From Maea johnstoni (lineage: Eukaryota > Annelida > Polychaeta > Spionida > Magelonidae), in assembly GCA_963942565.1 (NCBI GenBank), contig OZ012690.1:6319174-6383173 (forward strand): a stretch of DNA of 64,000 bases. The letters run 5' to 3'. A program made the position numbers and the translations under genes. Under the pieces are notes generated by a model. That model was not told the DNA's origin. It was given only the letters and a program-made list of their open reading frames with translations, and did not search any database. Positions 1-12,300 of this stretch are shown here, piece by piece (the first letter of the stretch is position 1; each line of letters starts with the position of its first letter).

Positions 1-244
1 CCGGGTCTTTTTCATTGCTGGCCCATCATGCTCCATAGTTGGACAGTTGTCAGGTATCATGGAAATCAGTGCATTGAACGCTAGCGGTACCGGCGCACTA
101 CATACACACGCCATAGCTAATCAGTCGTGCCTGAGTATGACAAGAGACGTGCGTGCTGTACTTGACTTACAGCTGATTCCTCTGTCTTCCCTAACCAGGC
201 TGGGTCGCAGTGACACAGCCAGACAGCACACTGTTATATATTGG
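1..244. other. Unassigned start of window
   Basis: No exon, repeat or RNA gene was recognised here. The missing N-terminal malate synthase exons are not seen. Confidence 0.4.
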
Positions 245-812
245 CACTGTTATTTAATTAATGTTGGTTTAATTTCTGTCATTATCCATTGAAACCGTTG
301 GATATGGGAAGAGATATACTTATTCCTAATGCTGCTGGTTGCTAACTTTGGCAATACAAGATGATGCAAAAAAAGTAAAGAAGATGTCTGATTCCCTGGA
401 ACATAGGTACTCATCTGAGAGTAACAGAGACTATCCAATGAATACCAACATGACAGGGTTTAGATGATTTCCAAAAATCTTTGTGTCCTTGTGCTTTGGG
501 CGTAATTAGCCTCGGCATTGGAAGAGTTAAATGCTGCTGATTGCTAACTTTGGCAATACAAGATGATGCAAAAAAACTAAAAAAGATGACTGAAACCCTG
601 GAACATGGGTACTTATCTGAGAGTACTGGAGACTATCCAATGAATACCAACATGACAGGGTTTGGATGGTTTTCAAAAGTATTCGCGTCCTTGTGCTTTT
701 GGCGCAATTAGCCTCAGCATTTGAAGAGTTAAGTAATGGCTCTGTCACTTAATTAATGTTGGTTTAATTTCTGTCATTATCCATTGAAACCATGGCATAT
801 GGGCAGAGATAT
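245..812. repeat. Two adjacent family-A MITEs bracketed by a direct repeat
   Basis: Two family-A MITE copies (about 322-529 and 530-732) lie head to tail. About 70 bp of flanking sequence (TTAATTAATGTTGGTTTAAT and beyond) occurs both before (about 245-316) and after (about 742-812) the pair, so the locus was locally duplicated. Confidence 0.75.
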
Positions 813-1064
813 TATACATTAGCTAGGTTATGTATATCTCTGATATGGGTGTGTAAGGTTAGCGCGGAATAAATACTTAGACATTAAGGACACTAACCTC
901 AGTGGCATAACAATATTGCTGGTGGCGTTGTCGCTGATAAAAATTGAAAAGATAATTACATCTACTTAGAAGTTGGTAGTGTTGATAAGGATGATGACAG
1001 TGGTGTTGGTGGTCATTATATGGATGAGGATGATGCTGTTGGCAGTTGTGATAATTATAAGGAG

Positions 1065-1102
1065 GATGATGATGGTGGTGGTGGTGGTGGTGGTGGTGGT
1101 GG

Positions 1103-1135
<33 letters not shown>

Positions 1136-1225
1136 CAATTGTGGTGATGATGATGATGATGATGATGACAATAGCGGTGATGATGGTGATGATGATGATG
1201 ATGATGACAATAGCGGTGATGATGG

Positions 1226-1261
<36 letters not shown>

Positions 1262-1270
1262 CAATAGCGG

Positions 1271-1306
<36 letters not shown>

Positions 1307-1465
1307 CAATTGCGGTAATGATGATGATGATGACAATAGCGGTGTTGATGATGATGATGAACATGATAAAAACAATGATTATGAACATGATGATGATGAC
1401 TTAATGATGATGACGAGTTAAATGATGATGATGATGAGGATGATGATGATGATGGTGATGAGTTT
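1065..1465. repeat. (GGT)n/(GAT)n microsatellite
   Basis: Long imperfect trinucleotide tract. The His-, Asp-, Ser- or Met-rich ORFs across it are artefacts of the repeat. Confidence 0.97.
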
Positions 1466-1916
1466 AATGATGATGATGAGGACAACTGCAAATACAGAGG
1501 AGGTTCTAGAGGTTTGACAAACCCGTAGTGGCCCATATCCCTTGATAACCACCCAATATCACTGTTTGAATAACTATTGTCTATCAATAGACCAGGCTGT
1601 GATTGATGAAATTAATTCATTTTAGTCTGGACTGGCATATTTTCCTACCGCAAGAAAAAAGATTTGAAATGGGAAAATAGATTTCTCATTAAATTTACAC
1701 GATTTACAGTAATCATCTGGAAAGTATATTCTTTACATTGCAAAGGTTGAAAATGATACATTTGTTTACCATATAATCTGTCAGCAATTAAATATATAGG
1801 ACCTAAAGAGGATATGCTTTCTGATTTCTGTCAAATGTTTGGGTGTCTAGATATTAATTTGTTATTTCTAATGACCTTTTGTTTTATTCAACCATTTATG
1901 CTCAAAAATGTGCATG
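1466..1916. other. Unassigned AT-rich stretch
   Basis: No gene or recognisable repeat seen. Confidence 0.4.
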
Positions 1917-2108
1917 GTCCGGACCTATTACTTTTGACGATAACTTGATAGTAAAGAGTGATTTTACAAAAAAAAATTGAAGAGGATTTTAGGTAGCGTT
2001 CTGATGAATATTTCTCCTCCAAATATTTTCCCAGCTATGCTTTTGCTTGAAAGATATATCCTAAAATGTCAGGCCATTTTTGGCCATTACCGACATGAAT
2101 GGGTCAAT
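1917..2108 (-). repeat. Family-B MITE, partial
   Basis: Shares the internal blocks (TTTCTCCTCCAAATATTTTC, CTGATGAATATT) and the terminal GAATGGGT of the family-B element at 16422. Confidence 0.7.
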
Positions 2109-2905
2109 ATCCTCCAAGTAATGAGAAGGCTTTTTGAAACAGCGTTTTGTTCACATTATACCATTAATCAATAAATGTCCTTGTATGATTATATTTATCA
2201 CGTTCTCTTGTTTTTCATTGATTGTGGGTCAAACTTACGCCAGTGTCACAAAAGAAATAGCTGAAATGTGCAATTATGTATCTGGTGAAACTAAACTTTT
2301 TATCCCCAGATTCTTTTATCGCTTGATCAAGAAAATAACCAACAGGTTTCATGCAATAGAGCTGCATTAGAAAGTTCAAAGGATTAATAAGAATCATTCT
2401 CCCTGCAGTGTTTTTTCTGACTTACTTTGTTTTTAGATACTTTCAGAGCAATCCATTTTGCACTGAATAGCGTATTTAATTCCAGATTGTTTTAATTTGT
2501 TTACTCATAGCTTGAGCAGTCTGACAGTTCTTTGGGGATATCTTTCTGTTGTGTGTATCATTTGAAAAACTCCTTAGAAACGGCCTTGCCTTATTATCAT
2601 ATTTTTTGCTATGTTCAAAATAATTGTCATTATTTAGAGACCATCCAGACAAAAAAAATCCATAGAGAACTATGAGCAAAGTTTAGTCAGAAGATTAAAT
2701 TTTGCTGAATACCATACCCAAAAGCTTTAGTAACCAGTTTTTTCCTATACATAGAACTGTATGATATCATTTGGTGAATATGTAACATTTATTTTGATTT
2801 TTTTTTCATGGTCTAAATGCCATCCTGCCATCAGTGCATAATCTTATTTAATGTTTGTAGAATTTTGAGTTTCATTTATCATTACTTTTTCTGCCATATC
2901 AATTT
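2109..2905. other. Unassigned AT-rich stretch
   Basis: Only short ORFs without recognisable similarity. Confidence 0.4.
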
Positions 2906-3145
2906 AACCCTTAGGCTGTTGGTGGCTAATTTGTCCAATACAAAATGATGCAAAAATCCTTTTTTTTTAAATCCTTTTTAATCCTGGAAAAAACTTAACA
3001 GAAACCCTGGCTCATGGGCACTCATCTGAGAGTACTCAGTGAGAGCTATCCAATGAATACCAACATGACAGGGTTTAGAGGGTTTTCAAAAATCTTTGCG
3101 TCCTTGTGCTTTCGGCGCAAGTAGCCTCAGCATTGGAAGGGTTAA
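2906..3145 (+). repeat. Family-A MITE
   Basis: Complete copy from AACCCTTAGGCTG to GGAAGGGTTAA, with about 30 extra internal bases. Confidence 0.9.
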
Positions 3146-3339
3146 GACTAGATTATGACTAGCCTTTTCTTAATAATGGAGCAATTTTTACTTGAGTTCC
3201 ATGGGAAAAGTTGTGCCAACCCCTCAAGTCACTAGAAGGGCTGTCTATGGTCCATCTGCAAATGAAAGATCTCTTTGGAACCAATCGTGAAGAGATGGGA
3301 ATCTCTTCCCGGTTCCAGGTTTCTATCTCGTTGCGATAT

Positions 3340-3578
3340 GACCACCGTAAATGCTCGGAAATTTAGACCACCCTAGAAATTTGGGCCACTATAACCTTTT
3401 TACAAAAATAATTATCGGGAAATATGGACCACGCTTGATCTATCGCTGGTAGCTATTTCCCTAAGTATGGACAGCTATTACTCGGCTTTGTCAGTATTTT
3501 CATAAAACATGGGCCACCCTCAACCCATAAAAATTATAATCATTAAAAAGTGTTTCAAATTACATAGAATTCACACTA
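3340..3578. repeat. MITE related to the 7281 element
   Basis: Shares GAAATTTAGACCACCCTAG, GGGAAATATGGACCACG, GGTAGCTATTTC and the end region with 7281-7512. The ends are more decayed. Confidence 0.75.
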
Positions 3579-3594
3579 AGTTGTTGAAAGCGAT

Positions 3595-4044
3595 GTGAAA
3601 CCCCATACCTTCCTTCTTTTTACCCTTTGAAAACAGAGTTTCCTTTAAAACTGCAATTATGATGTATAAAACCATATTTGGACTTAACCCTAGATACATG
3701 AAAAGCATGCTTTCTTCCTGCACTCAACTACATGATCATCATACCAGATCTAGCATGTCTATGAATCTGGTAGTACCTCCGGTTAGAATAAATGCATTTA
3801 AGAATTCTTTTACTTTTCAAGGTGTTAATGTCTCTGGAACTCACTAAACTCGAGCTTGAGAATGGCAAGCTCTCTTCACTCTTTTAAAACAGAGTACTTA
3901 AATGAACAATATGTAAAGCTATTTTGTAACCCTGTGACCCGAGGGCTGGGGTACCATAATGATATTGTATACTGAGGGCCACAGGGAAGATCAATGTATC
4001 ATTTGACTGTGTTACCCTCTTGAAATAAAGATTATTATTATTGC
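3595..4044 (+). mobile_element. CR1/L2-like LINE 3' fragment
   Basis: The frame at 3659-3847 encodes MMYKTIFGLNPRYMKSM and a HHTRS block typical of the extreme C-terminus of CR1/L2-type ORF2. A WNSL continuation is in another frame, so the copy has at least one frameshift. The fragment ends TTGAAATAAAG followed by (ATT)n, the usual tail of such LINEs. Confidence 0.7.
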
Positions 4045-4334
4045 CAGGTTGGTATGTTGACTGGCCGGATCTCGAGTAGATGGTGTCAGGTTTCAAACTC
4101 TGCTGAATCCTCATGAGCAGGTTGGCATGGTCGCTATATAAATGTGATGCGCTGTGAAGAGCTGTCTATGATGCCTTTGCAACTGAAAGACCCCTTGCGA
4201 CTATCTGATTAGAGAGGGGTATTTGTTCCTGCATGTTTCTGTCTTTCTATCTTGTGAATTAATATGACTAAAGGTGTTGAGAGAATTTTATCTAGATCCT
4301 TAAGTACCATCTACCGTTCAGCTGAAATTAAGTT

Positions 4335-4545
4335 TTATTTATTCATCTTTTCATTTATTCATATATTTATATATTTATATATTTATTTATTTCTATTTAT
4401 TTATTTATTCATTTATTTATATATTCATTTATTTTTATTTATTCATTCATTTATTTTTATTTATTTATTTTCATTTATTTATTCATTCATTTATCAATTC
4501 AATCATTCATTTAATCATTTATTCATTCATTCATTTATTTATTTT
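4335..4545. repeat. (ATTT)n microsatellite
   Basis: Imperfect ATTT/ATTC repeat. It runs into the acceptor of malate synthase exon a and provides its T-rich tract. Confidence 0.95.
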
Positions 4546-4549
4546 TCAG

Positions 4550-4626
4550 GGTTACCATTGATCCATGACGCCCCAGTTTTGATGCTGCGTCCAAGGGCAT
4601 GGAATATGGTAGAACATAACATGATT
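4550..4626 (+). CDS. Malate synthase exon a
   Basis: Acceptor TTTTTCAG and donor GTAAGT bound a 77-nt exon. It completes a codon begun upstream and encodes [18 protein letters not shown] and the following MVEHNMI. Its acceptor is fed directly by an (ATTT)n microsatellite that serves as the pyrimidine-rich tract. Confidence 0.93.
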
Positions 4627-6096
4627 GTAAGTATGTATGTTGATGTAGACTTTTCATCGGAATTTTCATTCCAGATACGTTTTGTGTGGAATATATTGGT
4701 GGATAATGAATTCTGGAGCACTTTTTTCTTAACCCTTATGCTGCTGATGGCTAATTTGGTCAATACAAAATGATGCAAAAAAAAACTTAAAAAGAATGAC
4801 TGAAACTCTAGCACATGGGTACTCATCTGAGAGTGTTCAGCAAGAGCTATTCAATGAATACCAACATGACACAGTTTAGATGGTTTTCAGAAGTCTTTGC
4901 GTCCTTGTGCTTTGGACAAAAGTAGCCTCAGCAATGGAAGGTTTTTTGTATTCTAATATTTTTGAAATGGATCATAACTTATCATAATTTGAGAGTTATG
5001 AATACTGATGTGATCTAAATTTCTCCTTCCTACATTTTACAAAATGCATTCTGGCCAAAAAAGATATCAAAAAGAGGAAGGCTGATTTTGGCCCTACAGC
5101 CGTATGAATGGGTTGACATTATCTTAATTCATATACTGCATCTGATCTAAGCATTTAACTGGATAACTTATTTTTCAAATTAATTCAATTCGCCATTATT
5201 ACATCAGTTTCATCAGCTATATAGAAATAACAAGGGTTAGAAAATCCCAAAGCTTTTTGGAATCAAGACTATATTTTTCACTCTAGGAAAGGGGATGGGA
5301 TCAGAGAACCTGTTGGTATCCAGGGTATTAATAAGGACCAGTGCCACTGTTAAACCAATAGCAATTTGTAGCCACCTTAATATGGATGACTATAATGGAA
5401 TTCATTATTATCATTATTTTTGAATTTTGTTTTTTTGCCACTTTTTCTGCCATATTGCAGCTATTTTAGCCATGACTTGCCAGTTGTAACTGGTGCAGGA
5501 AATCTGAATACTCGGTGAAAACTACCACCTAACCCCAAGTCACTGGCAACATTCTCACATGTCCCGGACAATATGAGAAGCCCGTACCAAGACCTTGGTA
5601 GTCAGGCAAAGGAAGCCTACACTAACCAGGCCAGCTTCATTAACTATTGTAACTCATCGTTCATTACAAGTCAAATCTACAGAAGGTTTTTTGCATGTTT
5701 TCCAAAAAAAAAAAAATGAAAAAAAAAATGTTTTCCAAAAAAATGAAAACTATTCTTCTAAATAATCAGACCGGACATTTTTATCTTTTTTCTCTCCACA
5801 GGTTGAAGGCAAGAAAGTTCCAGGACCTTTGTTTGATTTCGGTCTTTTGATGTATCACAATGCAAAAGCACTCCTCAACAATGACTGCGGGCCATTTTTC
5901 TATCTATCCAAGGTAGGTAAAAGTGTTTTGCAACACTTGCTTTAAAAAAAGCATACTTGTTTCAAGGTTATTATTGTTATCATTATTGTTATCATTATTG
6001 TCATTATCATTGTTATCATCATTGTTATCGTCATTATTATTATCATTATTATCATTATTATCATTATTATCATTATTATCATTATTATCATTAGTA

Positions 6097-6174
<78 letters not shown>

Positions 6175-6307
6175 ACTAGTAGTAGTAGTAGTAATAGTAG
6201 TAGTAATAGTAGTAGTAATAGCAGCAGCAGCAGCAGCAGCAGCAGAGCCCTGGCAGCTCATGTTTACTATGTAAAATTATTACGGACTTGAAATAAAGAT
6301 TATCTTT

Positions 6308-6339
<32 letters not shown>

Positions 6340-9300
6340 AATAGTAGTAAATTTCAAAATTAATTTTTTATCATTGTTTTTCAGCTTGAGGGTCATCTTG
6401 AGGCTAAACTTTGGAATAGGATCTTTGTTCACACACAAGAAAAGGTAATACCTTAATCCTTATTCTTGCTGCAGACTTGACTCTTTCCATGTCTTATTTG
6501 GCTTGCAGGAAGAAATATATGAATGGTCAATTAAATTTGGAACCATGCTTAATCTGTACACTATTTCTAAAAATTTGTTAATTCAAAAGTTGTAAACAAG
6601 ATAATGTTGCAATGCAGGAGATTATTTTACAATTAGAGAGTCTGGGGCTGATTTAGTTCTGATATTTCTTTTCTGAAATATTTTAAGATAATGCTTTATA
6701 AACTAAGATATTGCTTACATAGCCAAGCCTATTTTTGTTATTACTTCGGGCATGCGTGGGTTGAAACAGATGGCACTTGATAAGTTGCTTACTTTCCCGA
6801 TTTTGAAATAGTAAAAGGTAAGATCATATAACAAAGTCTCAATTTCTATCAAAATATATGACCCAAATTGCTTTTGTCATCTACGGGTGCCATTGATATG
6901 GCTCATATTGATATATCGATAACAATCCTCAAACAATACAGCCTGCTTTCCCTTGTCAATACACATATCAATTCATCGAAATATCAAACAATAAAAAAAT
7001 GAAGAAAATCAGCAATGGATCTTGCCAGCATTGAGGTTCACATGCTTTTTAAAAGCATTTCTCTATGTTGTCGTGCATCACTTTCCTTGTTCCATCGCAA
7101 TAGGAAGTAAAGATGTGAGGGAGTATCCTCAATATGAAATGGTGAAAAACCATGATCAATGCATCGTGATTTTCCCTTAAGCCAGAGACGGCGTCTTCAT
7201 GGAAATATCAATTTATCTTTTTTGAAATAATTGAATCAAAAAAAAATCTAAACAATGACATCCCTAGTTTCATCTCTTCATACTGTAAATTCTCAGAAAT
7301 TTAGACCACCCTAGGAATATGGACCACTACAATTATTTTACAAAATAATTATTGGGAAATATGGACCACCCATGACCTATCACTGGTAGCTATTTCTACA
7401 AAGCAGAGACAACTATTACCTCTGCTTTGTCAGTCACATTCTCATAAAACATGTCTCACCCTAAACCCATAAAAATTATTCAATTGTCCCAAATTACCGA
7501 GAACTTACAGTACAATGTTGCTGTAATGTTATCTATTGTCTTTCTAGCTGGGCCTTCCTGTTGGAACTATTAAAGCCTGTGTCCTCATAGAGAATGTCCT
7601 GGCCTCGTTTGAGATGGATGAGATCTTATGGGAACTTAAAGACCACTCTGCCGGCCTCAACTGTGGTATATGGGACTACTCTGCTTCCTTTGTTAACAAA
7701 TTCGGTAAGTCACCTCTTTCTACAAGTCGCATCAACCTATCCTGTTTTGAAGCCATTAATACTTACAGCGGCAAAAAATAGTCTGACAATTTTGATGAAA
7801 TTTTTCAGGTATTAATGCAGATTAATTCAGAAAAATATTTGATGGAGAAGTATATATTTATCAGGACTTCACCAACAATTCTTTTAAGTCATGCAATTGA
7901 GTCATTCTTTTCAGTTATGAGATTCTCTAAACAATGGATGAACTGCAGTTGCAGGATTCTCTGCACAGTTGGTGTCAAAGTTTGCATGTCTTGGTAATTC
8001 TTCAGGTCACAATGATTGCTTTGTCTGTGCATTCTGGACTTGGGGTTAGGCGGTGGTTTTCGCTGGGTACTCCGGTTTCCTCCACTACTTACAACTGGCT
8101 AGTCACAAATTAGCCACAATTGGCATAAATGTGCAGAAAAAAATGAAGGCATAACTGCCATGTTAGAGTAGTTTCCTAATCCTTAAAAAGTTGGCATTCC
8201 CTTCTGTGTGGTGTAGTACCAGGTATGATAGAAAGATGGCACCACCTGATCGGGTTTAGGTGTCATATTGCCTTTATTCTCCTGGTGAGATAAGTGTAAA
8301 CTAAATTGACCACTATGGCCACCTGAACTATTTGGTGCCTGGCACAGGAAAAAGAATATGACAGAAAAATACATATGACAGCCTAGAAATCTAGGCTACT
8401 GCCATGTCGGCAGGTCTCAACGCTAACAGTGAACCGCTTGCCCCAGGCCAGTAAAATTTCCCAAAATCAGCTTCGGGCAACTGGTCCTACAGGGCAATTA
8501 AACATTTGGGGACATTCTTGTTCACAAGTTTCCCCTCCAGAATGTCCCCAAATGTTTTTGAAATAAATGAATATGAAATGAATAAAAATAAATGTCGTCA
8601 AATTTTATGCAATGTTTTTTCCTTGATATGTTGTTATGTTAAAGAAAAAATTGTAGGACCAATAAACATTTTGCAGGACAAGTAGATCCTAGATTTTACT
8701 GGTCCTACGGGGCCAGTAACATTTTGAGTTTGCATTGAGGCTATTAGCATGTGCGTCTGCCTTGTGTTCTTGAAGTATCTTCTGTGCCACCATACATTGC
8801 AAAGTCTCTATGTGTGCACGCATGGAGATGATGTTGAGATCATGCGTTTGTGACAGCACAGGATGCGTCCCTTATCACCTCATGTGTTAAGCAATAGTTC
8901 ATTAACGACCCCTTTCTCCACCCAAACCCAACATCCTGCCTCCAAGATGCAGCATCTCCCACAGAGAAAAACACCCTGTCATATCTTAATTAACTTCCCT
9001 TAACACTAATAGATTCCCTGAGTGGCCAAAAGTGGCCTGACAATTTTTGTGAAATCTTTCTGGCAAAAGCATAGTAGTTGAAAAAATATTTGAAGGAAAA
9101 ATGGTGCTCATAACACTACAAACACCTCTCCTTTAATTATTTTGTGAAATAATTTTTAATTCCCAAGTTATTGATCAAAGTATCATAGATCCAGACGGCA
9201 GGTTCTAGAGAAACAAACATTAATGGGTTAAAGTGACTGCCCCAACCCAACATCCATACATAAAAAGGCATGTCTCCCACAGAGAAAAATCAAGGCTCTC

Positions 9301-12300
9301 TTAATTAACTCATTAACACTTAAGAGGTCATCCAGGAACTGTCGTCTGGATCGATGATACTTTTGACAGTGACTTTTGAATTGAGAATGATTTTACAAAA
9401 TATTTGAAGGAGAGGTGTTGGTAATGTTCTGATCAATATTTCTCCTGTAAATATTTTTCCATTTATGCTAAAGCCTGTAAAAGTTCATCGAAATTGTCAG
9501 GCTTGTTTTCGCCGATGTGAGCATTAATGGGTTACGGTAATTAACATAACAATCAAACGATATCTACATGCATTATACTTATTTCAAGACTATTTATCAA
9601 GGTTATTTAGTACAATATCAGACAAGTTCCCATGATACATTTCAACTGAGCATTCAATTAATTCAGTTCATTTTTTAAAATTTGCAATTGCTTTCTCAGA
9701 TGACAAGACAAGCTCCCATGATACATTTCAAATGAGCACTCAATTAATTCATTTCATTTAAAAAAAATTGCAATTGCTTTCACAGATGACAAGACAATTA
9801 AGCTCCTATGATACATTTCAAATGAGCATTCAATTAATTCATTTCATTTTTTAAAATTTGCAATTGCTTTCACAGATGACAAGACAATTAAGCTCCCATG
9901 ATACATTTCAAATGAGCATTCAATTAATTCATTTCATTTTTTTTTTAATTTGCAATTGCTTTCACAGATGACAAAACAAGCTCCTATGATATATTTCAAA
10001 TGAGCATTCAATTATTTGAAGCTCCTATGATACATTTCAAATGAGCATTCAATTAATTCATTTCATTTTTTTAAATTTGCAATTGCTTTCACAGATGACA
10101 AAACAAGCTCCTATGATATATTTCAAATGAGCATTCAATTAATTCATTTCATTTCTTTAAATTTGCAATTGCTTTCACAGATGACAAGACAAGTTCCCAT
10201 TATATATTTCAAATGAGCATTCAATGAATTCATTTCATTTTTTCAAATGTGCAATTGCTTTCACAGATGACAAGACAAGCTCCCATGATACATTTCAAAT
10301 GAGTATTCAATTACTAGTAATTCATTTCATTATTTAAAATTTGAAATTGCTTTCACAGATGACAAGACAAGTTCCCATGATACATTTCAAATGAGCATTC
10401 AATTAATTCATTTCATTTTTTTAAATTTGCAATTGCTTTCACAGATTATAAGACAAGCTCCTATGATACATTTCAAATGAGCATTCAATTCATTCATTTC
10501 ATTTTTTTTAATTTGCAATTGCTTTCACAGATGACAAGACAAGCTCCTATGATACATTTCAAATGAGCATTCAATTAATTAATTTCATTATCTTAAATTT
10601 GCAATTGCTTTCACAGATGACAAGACAAGTTCCCATGATACATTTCAAATGAGCATTCAATCAATTCATTTCATTTTTAGAAATTTGCAATTGCTTTCAT
10701 AGATGACATTTAAATGCAGGATGACTTGACACATACCGTATTCGTCCGATTAAGCGCACATGCCCGAATAAGCGTGCAGGGCCTATTTTTCATGGTTAGA
10801 GGGGGAATGGCCAGCGCAACTTTCATGAAATTAAACTCGTAAAACTTCCCCCCAGAAGTAGTAAGAAAAGCGAAATCACATACCTTTCCTCTGGCTGTGT
10901 CAGCGCTGAATTCCGCAATTTCAGCAGTTCCTTCGTGCTCTCACTGTTCATATTCACCACATGATCGTACTATTGACCAATTAACGGTCTTTTCACATGC
11001 GGTATTAGCGGCAAACGTCTAAGCAAACTGAACAGCAAGAGCGCAAAGGTGCAATAATGGCCGATCGGCAATCATTGAGGTGTGCGGTAAAACGGAAGAT
11101 TGCCAACATCCCTTCTACAGAAAATTTTCCCAACCTCTTCCAGCACTGTGCGGTTAATTGGAAGAATACGGTGTAAATAAACAGAAATATCTGGACAACA
11201 AATCAATATTTTGAGATGATTAAATATTTTGCTCTTGTTGGATTTTGCCCTCTCTCCTCATTTGAGAATATTATTCTATTTGATGAGTTATACTCAAATT
11301 TGTCAGACCATGAAAATGGGTTAAATCATATTCTTTCCAATAATTTATAGTATATATACATATAAAGAATAGATTGATATGGGAAAATATTCATATAATC
11401 TTAAAAAAAATGATCTCACCTTTTAGGTTTTAATAATAGACTTACATTTACGAAACTGTGGTCACTATGGCAATTAGCTGCACCAAAACATCCCCATCAA
11501 AGTATTCATTTGAATAGGAGAGTAATCTAAGTGCAATCTTCAAATACAGGAAATCAAGGAAATAAAGCAACAATAACAAAATATTTGAAGGAGAGTTGTT
11601 GGTTGGATTAATGCCATTACCATTTCTCATAAGTATAGTTTCCCAAATATGCTTTTGTCAGAAATATGGCACCAAAAAGTCAGTATGAGTATGGCTAAAC
11701 TGTTGGTAAATCATAGATTGTCAAGTTCACAAGAAAAAATGGGTAAGATTTTGCGTTAACAAGGAATTAAGTCAGATTTGCACCTGTTTTTTAAACGGTG
11801 TTAAGGATCACCTAAAACATATATTTTGCGACAGAGACAAAATGATTTTTGAAATCAGTATCATTAGGTAAGGTCATGTTGACCTTACATTAATTTACAC
11901 AATTCATCACCATTGGCATCATGTCAGTTGAATATCAAATGATGATCAAAAGTGTCATAGTCATTAGAGAAACTGTCTGATTGTTTCTATTTGGCCTTAG
12001 ATGCTTCCTGTTGGCCTGCTGTCTTGACTGTAATTCTCACAAAACATACCGTATTCCTCCATTTAACTGCACCGACCCCAAATAAGTGCACCACCTCCCC
12101 CCTTTTTCCTAAAAATTTTTAGGAGGGGCAAATCTGCAGACATTATTTTTCTGGACTAATCTCAACCTCAATAACAACCTGAAATAACAACATTATTGTG
12201 CGAAGACATAACCAGGTTCTTTGCTTGATAAGAATATCAATGCTTTTAACCCTTATGCTGCTGGTGGCTAATTTGGCTAATACAAAATGAAGCAAAAAAG

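Noticed and set aside
877-1587. Long His-, Asp-, Met- and Ser-rich reading frames on both strands
   Set aside because: All arise from a (GAT)n/(GGT)n microsatellite; no flanking conserved sequence.
3659-3847. Candidate small host protein MMYKTIFGLNPR...
   Set aside because: Matches the C-terminal pattern of CR1/L2-type LINEs and is followed by the usual (ATT)n tail.
5923-6291. Leu/Val/Ser-rich frame running on from malate synthase exon b
   Set aside because: Read-through of a microsatellite past a good GTAGGT donor; the true reading continues at exon c.
9614-10709. Possible CRISPR-like array of regular repeats
   Set aside because: Repeats are contiguous 86-bp units without unique spacers, inside an intron of an animal gene.
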